Shown here one piece after another: positions 1-9,612 of a DNA stretch of 64,000 nt (positions within the stretch are counted from its first letter, which is position 1; the number at the start of each line of letters is the position of its first letter). Made by a program: the position numbers and the translations under genes. The DNA comes from Sphingomonas ginsenosidivorax (GTDB taxonomy: Bacteria; Pseudomonadota; Alphaproteobacteria; Sphingomonadales; Sphingomonadaceae). The notes beneath the pieces are model-generated. The model was not told where the DNA came from and did not search any database. It saw only the letters and a program-made list of their open reading frames with translations. The DNA lies in NCBI RefSeq assembly GCF_007995065.1, contig NZ_VOQR01000001.1:561001-625000 (forward strand), in the 5' to 3' direction.

Positions 1-3000
1 GAAGGAATTCTGCGTGCGTTGGAACGCCTGTTCGGACAGATCAACTTCGCTAGCAAGCGCACGCTGACCATCCGTGCCGCTCGCCGCAGTCGTTCCCAGG
101 TCCTGGACATCAACGCCGACGTCGGCCTCGCGTTCGGGCTCCGTTATCGTGGCCTGCCGGCGCTCATGGGCACGGCCGTCGAGTGGGACGTGCCCTACCT
201 TTTCGAGTATGAGGAGCTGCTCGACAGGGCCAAGAAGCGGAAGAAGTATCGCCGGAACGAGTCGAGCTCGCGGGCCGCGCTCCAGATCAAGTTCGACGTG
301 GTGCTGACCTCGGGGTCCGAGCGTGCGACGGTCCAGCTGATCTGGATAGCGCAGCAGAACGCCATCGGGTTCGAACTGCCGAAGGACCTCGCGCGCCTGC
401 TGAAGCGACCAATGACCAGGAGCAGCGTCGCCCGGTTGCCGGTCAGCCGAAAGGGTGCTCTGCAGTCGGTTTCGCTCGCCGACGTCGGAACGCTGCAGCC
501 CGCCTTCGGCCAGGACGCCGGTTCCCTGGTGCCGCGCACGGCGAGCGGCGAGGACGTCGGCAAGGCGTTTTCCAAGGCGCTGAAGGCCGCGGCGCAGAGC
601 GGTCGCATCGATCCGTCCGGCGTTTCGGTGATCGGTTCGGCTTGGACGGCGTTCGAGACCGCGTACGTCGGTGCCATCGGCGCGCTTCAGGTGTCGGGCT
701 ACGCATCGGCCGGCCTCATCGAGCAGGCAGCGACCTACGGGACGTTGCTGAACACGCTTTCCGCGCACGCACCCGGAGATCTCAACCGCCGGGACCTGTG
801 GGAGCCGGTGCTGAGCCTCGGCGTGGTACCCGTGGCCGGCAGCGCACCCTCGGCGATTGTGGCGCCGTGGCATCCACTTCGGCTCGCGGCATCCGCGGTC
901 AAGATGCGGTCGGTCGCCGGCCTCGCCGAATATCTGCTTTCCGACGTCGAAGTGAATTTCGGCGACTCCCGCCTGTTCTTCTCCGATCTTCGCGACGAGC
1001 TCGCGCATCCGCTCTACCCCGAGATCGCGGTGGGATACGACGGCAGCGAGGCCGTTCTCCTTTCCGAGACCGGGACGGTGAACGACTACAGCCTGCTCGA
1101 ACGCCCGGTGCGCGATCCGTCCGAGGCGACGACCGACGTCGACCCAGCCGAGGCGGCCAAGCAGATACGGGCACTGCTCGAACGGTATCTCGATCTGCAA
1201 CCGCACGAGAGGTCGAATCTCTCCATCATGCTGTTCAACTGCGACGCGGCCGGCCTGCCGCTCGCGACGGTGAACGGTCTGAGTTCGGTGCAGGACCAGG
1301 AGGAGGTGCACTGCAACGTCCTGGTGCGGCATCGCGACCGGACCCGGCTTTCCCGCGTCTATGGCGAGTTGCTTGACCGTTCGGAAGGCGATCCGGATGC
1401 GGTGGTCGTCAGCGAGACCTCGCGCAACTTCATGTCCAAGCTCCGCATCGGCGTGATGCTCGACAGTGGTACCGTGCGTCCGGGGAACGCCACCCGCGAG
1501 ATCGACGTCGCATTCCTTCACGACGTCGTGTCGCGGCAGGCGCGTGAGCAGTGGTTCCCGGTCCCGGCGGCAGGTTCGAATCCCGGTCTGCTCGAGCATG
1601 TACCGGCGCGCTGGTCCTATCGCCGGGTGACGGCTGAGGACGAGCTGAAGGCGACGGTCTACCTCACGTGCCCGAGGCAGCCGGACGCCGGCTGGGCCTA
1701 TGTCGATGCCGTCGCGAACGTGATCCGCCGGCAATCGCACGGCGCGGGCGAACACTATCTCCCGGCGCGGCAGATCTCCTTTCAGGACTCGGGCCTCAAG
1801 GGGATGTTCGACGAGGTCCACGAGATGGCCGAATGGGTCGCGACCTACGACGACCTCCTCGACAAGCGGCAGCTCGCCGCGCAGGGCATCAGCGTCATAC
1901 GGTACCGGCGGCAAAGGACGCATGGGCGCAACATTGTCGTGTCCTCCACGTCCGAACTCCGCATCCTAAACGTGCTCGTTCGCAGACGGCTGACCGAACT
2001 CTCGCTGGGTCTCGATGACGAGCGCATCGCAGCGCTCGCGCGCCGGATGATCGACGACGCGAATTCGATCTCCGGCGACATCGTGCTGCGGGCCGCCAAG
2101 CGCGGCGTGTCGGCCGGCGAGCTGATCGGGCTGGTGCTGAGCCGCGCGCTCGTCGCGGAGGAGCTGCGCCCTCAGGCCGCGGTCGCCTGGTTCCTTCTCG
2201 ACGACTACGCCGAGTGGCTCGGCCAGCGCGAGGAGGGCATCGCCGACATCCTCGCGCTGTGCCTGGTCGAGGGTCAGGATGGAACACCCCGCCTGCGCGC
2301 AATCGTCACCGAGGCGAAGTATGTCGATCAGTCCGGATCGGCGGAGGCCAGCCGCAAGTCGCAGCAGCAACTGCGGCAAACGGTGGCGCGCATCGACGAT
2401 GCGCTGTTCGGCGACCCCGGGCGGCTTGACCGCGATCTATGGCTGTCGAGGATCGCGGACCTTCTCCTGGACGGGACCGCGGCTCTCGGACACGCCTCGT
2501 TGCTGGAACAGGTCCGTGACGGAATTCGTCGCGGCGCCGTTCCGATCGATCTGCGTGGCTACTCCCACATCTTCATCTCAGGGCCCGCGTCCGACGGCAG
2601 CAGCCTGGGTGAGCAGGATCCGGTTCCGGGTGTGAGCGATGGTCTTCAGGAGACATTTACCCGCGAAGGTCTTCGCCAGCTGATCAAGGCCTATGAGGCG
2701 GGCAAGCCGTTGAAGCCAGTCCGGTCCAGCTTGGGGGAGATCGACAGCTGGGAACGCCCAACCTATCGCAATCCTGCGCCCCGGGTGGATTGGACGAAGG
2801 CGATCACACTCGAACCGGAGCACGAAGTCTCCGTTAAGCCCGTCGTGCACGACTATGACGAGGATGAGGACGAAGAAAGGGCATCGGCGCCGGTCGTTGG
2901 CGGCGTGACGACAGCCGAACCGTCATCCGCGGTCACCGTCGGAAGCGAGGCCAGCATCCCGCTGCCTGACGGTGAAGTTGTTCCGTACGTCAGCCTGGTG

Positions 3001-4278
3001 GCACCGGCCACGGATGGTGACGGTATTCCCGTCGAACACGGCGAAACCGTCGAGATGCCGGTCAGCCCGTCGCCAACTTCGACGACGTCGACCGAGGCGG
3101 CCTCGACGCTCGCCATCGGACCGTTAATCGAGGCGCGTGCGCAGGAGGCTCATCAGGATTCCGCGGACGAGCAGGCCTGGCTTGAAGCGACGGCGCAGAA
3201 GCTGCGCTCGGCGTTGATGGGATACAGCCTGCAGGCTAAGGTCCTGGGGACGCGGCTGACGCCCAACGCGGCGCTCATACGCTTCATGGGCAGCGACCGG
3301 CTGAGCGTGCAGGACATCGAAGGGAGGCAGTCGGCGCTGCTAACGACCCACGGAATGCGGGTGATCTCGATCTCCCCCCTTCCGGGTGAGATCGTCGTCG
3401 GCGTGGCTCGACCCCAGCGACAGGTGGTGTCGCTGTGGGATGTCTGGGGTCGCAGGGCGCTGAACCGGAATGCGGTTGGCGTGAACATGTCGTTCGTGCT
3501 CGGGCTCAAGGAGCTCGACGGCGAGATCCTCTATCTCAATCTTGGCGGTCCCTTCGCGGGCGGGCAAGGGCATGAGCCCCACACGCTCGTGGCGGGCGCG
3601 ACGGGATCGGGGAAGTCGGTGCTGATCCAGGCGCTGCTGCTGGACATCGCCGCTACGAACACCAGCGATCTTGCCCACATCTATTTGATCGATCCGAAGA
3701 TGGGCGTCGATTACGCGGCGGTCGAGCGGTTGCCCCACCTTCAGGGCGGCGTCATCGTGGATCAGACCCGGGCAGTCGAGGTTATGAAGCTGCTGGTCGC
3801 CGAGATGGAGCGTCGATACGAGCTGTTCCGGACCAATGGCGCCCGCGACATCCGCGCCTTCAACACCAAGGTCGGCCCGACCGAGCGGCTTCCTTACGTT
3901 TTTCTCGTCCACGACGAGTTCGCGGAGTGGATGCTAACCGAGGAGTACAAGGCGGCGGTGACTGCGAACGTGTCGCGTCTCGGGGTGAAGGCTCGCGCTG
4001 CGGGCATGCATCTCATCTTCGCGGCACAGCGCCCGGACGCCAACGTAATGCCGATGCAGCTACGGGATAATCTCGGAAATCGATTGATCCTGAAGGTCGC
4101 GAGTGTCGGCACCTCGGAGATCGCGTTGGGTTCCAAGGGAGCCGAGCAACTGCTCGGTCTCGGCCATCTGGCAGCCCGGCTTAGCGGTGAACCCGCACTG
4201 ATCTACGCTCAGGCTCCGTATCTCGGTGACGACGACATAGATCTCGTGGTCAACGGGATTTGCGCCTCCGAAGGCTGA
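1..4278 (+). CDS. SspH/DptH-like FtsK/HerA-type DNA translocase (5' end cut by window edge)
   Basis: The frame is open from base 1 with no stop, so the true start is probably outside the window and the TTG at 19 is only the first possible start inside it. Counting from that TTG, a long N-terminal part (about residues 1-940) has no motif I recognise. An acidic, Pro/Ser/Thr-rich linker follows (about 960-1060), then an FtsK-beta-like domain and the motor. Walker A is GATGSGKS (1193-1200) and Walker B is FLVHDE, ending at E1300. FtsK/HerA-like motors of this size are the DndH/DptH restriction subunits of phosphorothioate systems, and SspFGH is the equivalent for SspABCD. It converges on sspD. 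SspF and SspG partners would lie to the left. Confidence 0.7.
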   Translation, partial: EGILRALERLFGQINFASKRTLTIRAARRSRSQVLDINADVGLAFGLRYRGLPALMGTAVEWDVPYLFEYEELLDRAKKRKKYRRNESSSRAALQIKFDVVLTSGSERATVQLIWIAQQNAIGFELPKDLARLLKRPMTRSSVARLPVSRKGALQSVSLADVGTLQPAFGQDAGSLVPRTASGEDVGKAFSKALKAAAQSGRIDPSGVSVIGSAWTAFETAYVGAIGALQVSGYASAGLIEQAATYGTLLNTLSAHAPGDLNRRDLWEPVLSLGVVPVAGSAPSAIVAPWHPLRLAASAVKMRSVAGLAEYLLSDVEVNFGDSRLFFSDLRDELAHPLYPEIAVGYDGSEAVLLSETGTVNDYSLLERPVRDPSEATTDVDPAEAAKQIRALLERYLDLQPHERSNLSIMLFNCDAAGLPLATVNGLSSVQDQEEVHCNVLVRHRDRTRLSRVYGELLDRSEGDPDAVVVSETSRNFMSKLRIGVMLDSGTVRPGNATREIDVAFLHDVVSRQAREQWFPVPAAGSNPGLLEHVPARWSYRRVTAEDELKATVYLTCPRQPDAGWAYVDAVANVIRRQSHGAGEHYLPARQISFQDSGLKGMFDEVHEMAEWVATYDDLLDKRQLAAQGISVIRYRRQRTHGRNIVVSSTSELRILNVLVRRRLTELSLGLDDERIAALARRMIDDANSISGDIVLRAAKRGVSAGELIGLVLSRALVAEELRPQAAVAWFLLDDYAEWLGQREEGIADILALCLVEGQDGTPRLRAIVTEAKYVDQSGSAEASRKSQQQLRQTVARIDDALFGDPGRLDRDLWLSRIADLLLDGTAALGHASLLEQVRDGIRRGAVPIDLRGYSHIFISGPASDGSSLGEQDPVPGVSDGLQETFTREGLRQLIKAYEAGKPLKPVRSSLGEIDSWERPTYRNPAPRVDWTKAITLEPEHEVSVKPVVHDYDEDEDEERASAPVVGGVTTAEPSSAVTVGSEASIPLPDGEVVPYVSLVAPATDGDGIPVEHGETVEMPVSPSPTSTTSTEAASTLAIGPLIEARAQEAHQDSADEQAWLEATAQKLRSALMGYSLQAKVLGTRLTPNAALIRFMGSDRLSVQDIEGRQSALLTTHGMRVISISPLPGEIVVGVARPQRQVVSLWDVWGRRALNRNAVGVNMSFVLGLKELDGEILYLNLGGPFAGGQGHEPHTLVAGATGSGKSVLIQALLLDIAATNTSDLAHIYLIDPKMGVDYAAVERLPHLQGGVIVDQTRAVEVMKLLVAEMERRYELFRTNGARDIRAFNTKVGPTERLPYVFLVHDEFAEWMLTEEYKAAVTANVSRLGVKARAAGMHLIFAAQRPDANVMPMQLRDNLGNRLILKVASVGTSEIALGSKGAEQLLGLGHLAARLSGEPALIYAQAPYLGDDDIDLVVNGICASEG

Positions 4279-4479
4279 CGGCAATTTGCGAGACTAGCGG
4301 GCAGGGTGCGCCCGTCAGGCAGACGTTGCAGGCGGTTCCGACCCGCAGTGCCGGCGGCTTTCCGACCTAACGTTGCAGTGCCCACGTGCCTTTCGGTAGA
4401 GCGGTCGTAGACGATGCCCGCGGTTCGGCAGGCGACCGGTTAGTTGGACCGGCTTCATCCATAAGCGGGCGGTGGCAGC

Positions 4480-5322
4480 CTACTTGTGGCAGATGACGCA
4501 GCCGGCGCTCGCTTCCTCGATGCCGTAAACGTCGTCGATGGTTTCCGGCGAGCGACCAGACAGCGGATTGGCGGGGCGTCGCTTGCGAAGCCGATCCAGC
4601 CGCTTTTCGTAGTCGGCCTTGATCTGCGCGACACGGTCTGGCTTCGTTAGAGCGATGAGGCTCTCGCCCTGGCTCCACGTAAAGGGCGAACCGCCATCGA
4701 TGGCGGTCTTTTCGTAGGCGACCGCCTCGTCAAAGCGATCGGGATGGCGTTCGGCCAAGCGCACCCATTCGATCTTCTGCTGGAAAAAGCAGAAGGTACA
4801 CCCGGAGCGCGAGCGCCAGTCGTAGTATTCGGGCTCGCCAACGTCTGCGTTGCGTAGAATGTCGATAACGCCCTTGCGGTCGATGCCAGCGTCCCGGAGC
4901 GGCAGGTGCACCAGCATGTTCGATTGAGTCGACGTGTAGCCTTCGCGCGACGGTTCGTCCGCGCGGATTGCGACGTAGGAGTGCACGGTGACGCCAGCTT
5001 CGAGGTCGGCTCGAAGCCAGTGCTCAAGAGGACGTAGCTTCAGCTGCCGCGTGCACCATCGGGTGCGGGGCGAAGGGAGAAAGTTTCCGTATTCCGCCAT
5101 CCAGAAGTCGAAGTCGCGGTCGGGATTCAGCCGGGCAATCGGCTGCCCGAGGAAGCCCTCAAGCCGGTCGAGAAACGAGTAAACCTCCGGCAGTTCCTTG
5201 CCCGTGTCGGTGAAGAAGTACTCGAGGCGCAGGTCCGGCCTCGTCTGCCGCATGTGTACCGCGAGCGCCGCGCTGTCGCGACCACCCGAGACCCCAAGAA
5301 TGTGCCTTTCCCTGATTTTCAT
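4480..5322 (-). CDS. sspD: SspD: PAPS-reductase-family ATP pyrophosphatase of the DNA phosphorothioation system
   Basis: 280 residues. The N-terminal SGGRDS loop (residues 12-17) is the PP-loop of the PAPS reductase/DndC family, which adenylates its substrate for sulfur transfer. Cysteine pairs at C175/C178 (CTFC) and C275/C278 (CVIC), with C90 nearby, could hold an Fe-S cluster as in DndC; that assignment is inferred. The start codon overlaps the stop of sspC by 4 nt (ATGA), so the two genes are translationally coupled. Last gene of the minus-strand sspA-B-C-D block. The only serious alternative is a DndC-like protein of a different phosphorothioation system, but the DUF4007 and large ATPase neighbours favour Ssp. 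Confidence 0.85.
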   Translation of the reverse strand: MKIRERHILGVSGGRDSAALAVHMRQTRPDLRLEYFFTDTGKELPEVYSFLDRLEGFLGQPIARLNPDRDFDFWMAEYGNFLPSPRTRWCTRQLKLRPLEHWLRADLEAGVTVHSYVAIRADEPSREGYTSTQSNMLVHLPLRDAGIDRKGVIDILRNADVGEPEYYDWRSRSGCTFCFFQQKIEWVRLAERHPDRFDEAVAYEKTAIDGGSPFTWSQGESLIALTKPDRVAQIKADYEKRLDRLRKRRPANPLSGRSPETIDDVYGIEEASAGCVICHK

Positions 5323-8300
5323 GCCGCCTGCGCCCGTACCTGGTTCTGCATTGTTCCGTCCTCGATCGCGATGCCGGCGACTGCGCGGGCCAGCGCTGCG
5401 AGCTGTACGCTCGCGAGCCTGTCACCCCTGTTAAGCGTGGCAATGAGTTCGTCCGCGAGCGACGTCGCCTGCGCCTTCTCGGCTTCTGTCAGAATGAAGC
5501 TCCGGACGACCGGGGGGACGGTTGCATCGAGGCCGACGATCAGAGCCATGGCCTCGGCGGTGGGCGTGCGGTCCCGAACGATCGCGAGCGCTTCGGTCTC
5601 GCGAAAACGCCTGCACAGTTTCCCGAGTTCGAGCAGCGCCTGGTCGGCATCGCGGTCCGACCACGAGTGCGGCGGCCGGTGCAGAAGGAGGCTGGCTAGA
5701 CCCTCGATGTCGCCCTCGCCGCTTCCGAAGGCGCCGGTTCGCATCGCGAAGGCCTCGAAGGCGAAGTCGTTGGTCAGCTCGCGTAGGTTCTCCGCACGCT
5801 CCGCGACACCGCCGAACGTCTCTGCGTCGACACCGAGGCCACGCGCCAGCGCCACCCGCAGGCCGTTTAGCAGATCGCCATACACGCCCTCCGAACTGGC
5901 GAGCGCCTCGAGCACCGCTTCGGCGGAGAGGCGGCCACCGAGGGCCTCGGGGATCCTTTCGAACAGGACGTCTTCGGGGTCGTTCGCCCGCAGGACGGCG
6001 TCGCGGACCGCGACGCATTCGGCCGGGATCGACTTGGTGCGCTGCGCGTAGGCCGTCAGATCCTCGAACCGCCGGTACAGGGTCTGGGCGACGGACAGTG
6101 CCGGAGCGTCGGGCGCTAGTTCGAACGCGTTGGCCAGGCCGCTCAGATAGGCAGCCTCCTGGACCGAGCGGTCGATCCGGCGCAGCCGGATCGCCTCGGG
6201 ACGCTGCAGCAGCTTGTCGGCGAGCACGTCGTCGAAGTCGGTCTGGAACACGCCGTCGACGTAGACCGCTACGCGGTCGCGCCTGGACATCAGGTTCGCC
6301 ATCGCGAGCAACGGCATCACCCCGGCCTTCATGCCGAACGGCGCGACGGACCATGTGGTGTAGACCTGATCGAGCGTCGTGTCCGGCGCGTCCTCGATGA
6401 CCGACCATGCGGCGGCGAGCGTGGCACCGGCACCGTCAGGCAGAGGGGCTTGGAAATCAGTGGCGCCGTCCACTTCGCGGTGCAGCCCGAACGGCCTGAG
6501 CACCGTCATGTAGAGGCCCATCTCCGCGGGATAGCCGGTGTAACCGAGGTCCGCCGTCCCGGGCCGGTCGACCATGGCGTGCATCAGGTTCCGCACGGCG
6601 GCCATCGCGCTCGACGACGGCTTATTCCGCTGGAGCAGTTCGCTGTGCAGCACGGGCGCCTTGCGGAACGCCTTGTCGGCGAGCGTGCTCGCGAGCACGG
6701 CCAGCGGCTCCCGCACGGCGTCGTCGCCCTCGGTAGACAGCCGCCAGGTGGCCTCGTTCAGCGCGGCGTCGAGGCGCCGAAGCAGGTTCTCTGTCGTGGC
6801 GGCGTGACGTGCCCCCGTCTCGCGTCGCGCGATCCGGTCACCCTCAAGCCGGAGATTGTCGCGCATGACCCGTTCCAGCGCGATGAGTTCGGACGCCGGT
6901 GCCAGGAGGTCGTGTCGCGAGGGCGCCGCGCCGACGGCAGCGACCGTCCCGGTCTTCCGGAAGGCATCGGCCATGAGCTTGCAGCGCACGTCGATCTCGG
7001 GCCGATCGAAGGCGCCGTCGTTCACGACCAGCACGAGCATTCCACTGCCGCGTCGTTCGACCTGTGAGAGCCTGTTCGCCGCATCTTGCGGCTTCTCGGC
7101 ACGCGTCGCGATATCCAGCACGATGTCGAACGTGCGCAGGGTGCCGGTGCGCAGATAGTGCCGCTTGGCGGCGACGGCCGACAGTCCGACCCGCGCCGGA
7201 ATGGCGTTGAGTTCGGACGGCGAGGGTTGCGCGGTGACCAGGCCGATCGCTTCGTCGAGATCGAAGTCGCTGCCAGCGAACAGCGCGTAGCCCCCGAGGC
7301 GGGGCTGCGGCATCAGGATTGCCCAGGACAGCAGGTTCGCGATGGCCGCGTCGACCTCATCCCGATCCGATGAGGGAACCGCGAGCGCGAGGAACTCATT
7401 CGACACCGCGACGCCCGATCCGTTCCGGAAGAACTCGATGATCGCCGCGGCCTTGGTGAGCGACACGTGAAGCGGTCCGCCCTTGGCCCCGGCGCGCTCG
7501 ATCGCCTCGAACGCGAGGCTGAAACGCCCTCCGTCCTGGCCACCCGCGAGCGCCATTCCGAAGTTGGTGGCGAGATAGTCCCAGAGACGATCGGGATCGT
7601 AGGTGCGCCCGCCGGCGGCAGGCGTGCCCGACAAATGCTCCTGGAAGCCGGCGGGCTCGGACGAACTCAGAAATCCGAAGACGCTGCGTTCGTTCTGGGC
7701 GAAGCGCTGGCGCGAGACGGGGCCGAGCAGCAACGCCGTTATCGGGTTCAGCGGCCACGTCGCGGCCAGCGCGGAGGCGAGGGCCTTGGCATCGACGGGG
7801 CGGCGTCCCGCGACCTCAGCCGCGACCGCCTTGGCGGCCGCGCCCGCGGCGGCCGGCCGCTTCGCGCACTCGATTGCTCGGCCAAGCAGCGTGACCGTCT
7901 CGTCGGGGCCGGCGAGGAACGGAAGATCCTGGAACCTTCCCTGCACCTTCGCCCATTCGCGCCGGGCGTCGCGGTCGGCGCGGGCGGCGTACTGCTCGAA
8001 GGACTGATGGAGGATGCCGAGCACCACCAGCCGCCCGTCGCTCCGGGCCGCTGCCTCGGCCAGATCCTGCAGCAGGTGGACGTCGCCACCGTGGAGCGCC
8101 GCGAACTCGAGCATCTTGCCGAGCTCGTCCAAGATGATCAGCGTTCCGCCGGCTCTCCTACCTCGGCCCTTCGGCGCCATGACCGCGTCGATGAGCGCCT
8201 GGTCCGACACCATCGCTTCGCTGGTGCGGGTGTCGCTCCAGTCGAGCGAAGCCTGCGCCGCGGTGGCGATCGCCTCGCGAAGTCCGATGCGGCTCCCCGT

Positions 8301-8651
8301 GACGGCGAGCACGTCCCAACGCCCCAGGCGTTGTGGGAAGGCTTCGTCGAAGAGACCCGCTACCTCGTCGCCCGCGATCTCGCGCGCGATGTCCCGATTG
8401 TCACCCTTTCCGGCGACCAGGTTCGCGAGAAGCAGCGCTGCGCAGGACTTGCCGCCGCCGTATGGGCCCGTCCAGGTGAAGGCGCCTTGCCCGCTTTCGA
8501 TCTGACTGCATGCCATGGCGGTCAGCGATTTGGTCACGCTCGCCTGCAGGACGTAGCCGACGAGCGGCGGCGTGCCCGCGAGATCGCGGTCGATGCGCGC
8601 GGACCGGGCGAAGCGCCGCTCGATGGTGACGATTTCCGACAGGGTCTTCAT
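5319..8651 (-). CDS. sspC: SspC: large P-loop ATPase of the DNA phosphorothioation system
   Basis: 1110 residues from the ATG at 8651 (MKTLSEIVTIERRF). The longer open frame upstream only runs into sspB and is not used. Walker A is GPYGGGKS (residues 62-69) and a Walker B-like LIILDELGKML follows near residue 170. In the Ssp system, SspC is the ATPase that works with the SspB nickase and SspD to install single-strand phosphorothioates. Both ends are coupled: the ATG overlaps the sspB stop by 4 nt, and its own stop overlaps sspD by 4 nt. After the N-terminal ATPase part I recognise no further domain. The gene order B-C-D supports the name more strongly than any single motif. Confidence 0.8.
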   Translation of the reverse strand: MKTLSEIVTIERRFARSARIDRDLAGTPPLVGYVLQASVTKSLTAMACSQIESGQGAFTWTGPYGGGKSCAALLLANLVAGKGDNRDIAREIAGDEVAGLFDEAFPQRLGRWDVLAVTGSRIGLREAIATAAQASLDWSDTRTSEAMVSDQALIDAVMAPKGRGRRAGGTLIILDELGKMLEFAALHGGDVHLLQDLAEAAARSDGRLVVLGILHQSFEQYAARADRDARREWAKVQGRFQDLPFLAGPDETVTLLGRAIECAKRPAAAGAAAKAVAAEVAGRRPVDAKALASALAATWPLNPITALLLGPVSRQRFAQNERSVFGFLSSSEPAGFQEHLSGTPAAGGRTYDPDRLWDYLATNFGMALAGGQDGGRFSLAFEAIERAGAKGGPLHVSLTKAAAIIEFFRNGSGVAVSNEFLALAVPSSDRDEVDAAIANLLSWAILMPQPRLGGYALFAGSDFDLDEAIGLVTAQPSPSELNAIPARVGLSAVAAKRHYLRTGTLRTFDIVLDIATRAEKPQDAANRLSQVERRGSGMLVLVVNDGAFDRPEIDVRCKLMADAFRKTGTVAAVGAAPSRHDLLAPASELIALERVMRDNLRLEGDRIARRETGARHAATTENLLRRLDAALNEATWRLSTEGDDAVREPLAVLASTLADKAFRKAPVLHSELLQRNKPSSSAMAAVRNLMHAMVDRPGTADLGYTGYPAEMGLYMTVLRPFGLHREVDGATDFQAPLPDGAGATLAAAWSVIEDAPDTTLDQVYTTWSVAPFGMKAGVMPLLAMANLMSRRDRVAVYVDGVFQTDFDDVLADKLLQRPEAIRLRRIDRSVQEAAYLSGLANAFELAPDAPALSVAQTLYRRFEDLTAYAQRTKSIPAECVAVRDAVLRANDPEDVLFERIPEALGGRLSAEAVLEALASSEGVYGDLLNGLRVALARGLGVDAETFGGVAERAENLRELTNDFAFEAFAMRTGAFGSGEGDIEGLASLLLHRPPHSWSDRDADQALLELGKLCRRFRETEALAIVRDRTPTAEAMALIVGLDATVPPVVRSFILTEAEKAQATSLADELIATLNRGDRLASVQLAALARAVAGIAIEDGTMQNQVRAQAA

Positions 8652-9565
8652 GCGGCCTCCGCCATGCGGCCGTAGGAGCGGGTCAGCAGGCCGAGCCAGT
8701 CCGGTTGGTGACGCCGATGGACCTGTCGCAGGCCCGCGGTGTCCGTCCACGACCAGGATCCGTCGGTGATCGCGTCGAGCGCCATCAGTCGCGTCACCAC
8801 GCTGTCCTCGTCCAGCTTGAAGACTCGGCCGGGCGAGCCGGGCTCGTACGTGACCTGTTCGGCGGTGAGCGTCATCGAATCCCCGCCCGTCCTCTGCCAG
8901 AACTGATCAAGCGCGAGGGCGAACACGCCGTCCGGAAGCGTCGGCTTCGGACCGCGCATGAACTCGAACCATCCGCCGATGCGTGCTTCGCGAACAAGCC
9001 CGAGTTCGGCGAGCAGCGGCTCGGCCGCGTCTTCGGTAAGCGCACCCGTGCGGCGGACGTAGCTGCGCAGGAACACCTCGACGTCGCGCTTGACCGTGAC
9101 GCGGGTCGCACGCCATCCCCGTTCCTGCACCAGCCGAAGAAGCTCGCTGGCCAAGCCCTCGCTGTCGAAGTCGACGCCGGGAAGGGCGTTGAACGCATAG
9201 AAGGGCGTGGTCGTCATCTCGGGGGTGGATGCGATGTGCCAATGGGTCAGCCAGATGGTGGCGGGATGCTCGACGAACGGGTCGAGCCCTTCGTCGTCCA
9301 AGATCTCGGTCGCCAGCGCAGTTGGCCAGAGTAGGCCTTCGCGCTCCTCGATTAGGCCGCTGGCGATATTCCAGTGGCGCATCGAGACCGCCATGTTGCG
9401 GCCCACCCCGAATCGTGCGATAGCCTCGTGTTCTTGGAATGTTCTCAAAGGTGCACCGCCCCGGACGGCCTCGAACGCCTTCTTGGGCCATAGCAGACGC
9501 AGCGGGAAGGTCTCGTGCCCGGCGAACTGAACCTTCGTGGCGGGATCTTGAAGGACGTTTCTCAT
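8648..9565 (-). CDS. sspB: SspB: DUF4007 DNA-nicking protein of the phosphorothioation system
   Basis: 305 residues from the ATG at 9565 (MRNVLQDP); an upstream in-frame ATG at 9586 would add seven residues. The block FAGHETFPLRLLWPKKA, then FGVGRNMAVSMRHW and DPFVEHPATIWLTHWHIAS, is the DUF4007 signature. SspB is known as the nickase that opens one strand for sulfur incorporation. I prefer 9565 because a good promoter places transcription start at or next to that ATG, giving a leaderless message, and neither start has a clear ribosome binding site. It overlaps sspC by 4 nt. DUF4007 next to a PAPS-reductase-like gene is close to diagnostic of Ssp. Confidence 0.85.
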   Translation of the reverse strand: MRNVLQDPATKVQFAGHETFPLRLLWPKKAFEAVRGGAPLRTFQEHEAIARFGVGRNMAVSMRHWNIASGLIEEREGLLWPTALATEILDDEGLDPFVEHPATIWLTHWHIASTPEMTTTPFYAFNALPGVDFDSEGLASELLRLVQERGWRATRVTVKRDVEVFLRSYVRRTGALTEDAAEPLLAELGLVREARIGGWFEFMRGPKPTLPDGVFALALDQFWQRTGGDSMTLTAEQVTYEPGSPGRVFKLDEDSVVTRLMALDAITDGSWSWTDTAGLRQVHRRHQPDWLGLLTRSYGRMAEAA

Positions 9566-9600
9566 GTCAGAATTGTAGCGGAACATGACCCGCTGGACAA
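9565..9600 (-). promoter_or_regulatory. Candidate sspBCD promoter
   Basis: On the minus strand, TTGTCC (9600-9595) is followed by exactly 17 bases and then TACAAT (9577-9572). Six more bases lead to the A of the ATG at 9565, the position expected for +1. The promoter lies in the sspA-sspB gap and the start of sspB, so sspBCD could be transcribed separately from sspA. The -35 box is embedded in an inverted repeat. This is read from sequence only. Confidence 0.55.
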
Positions 9601-9609
9601 GTTGTCCAG
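9593..9609. promoter_or_regulatory. Perfect 8-bp inverted repeat, candidate operator of sspBCD
   Basis: CTGGACAA, one base, then TTGTCCAG: perfect dyad symmetry. Its left arm contains the whole -35 hexamer (9595-9600) of the candidate sspBCD promoter. With a one-base loop it is a poor RNA hairpin and has no T-run, so a protein-binding operator is more likely than a terminator. The regulator is unknown; the small protein encoded at 13130-13495 is one candidate. Confidence 0.5.
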
Positions 9610-9612
9610 TGG

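Noticed and set aside
8652..8750. Longer N-terminus for SspC
   Set aside because: The extension (Pro/Gly/Arg-rich) is sspB read in another frame; the ATG at 8651 gives the 4-nt overlap typical of this operon.
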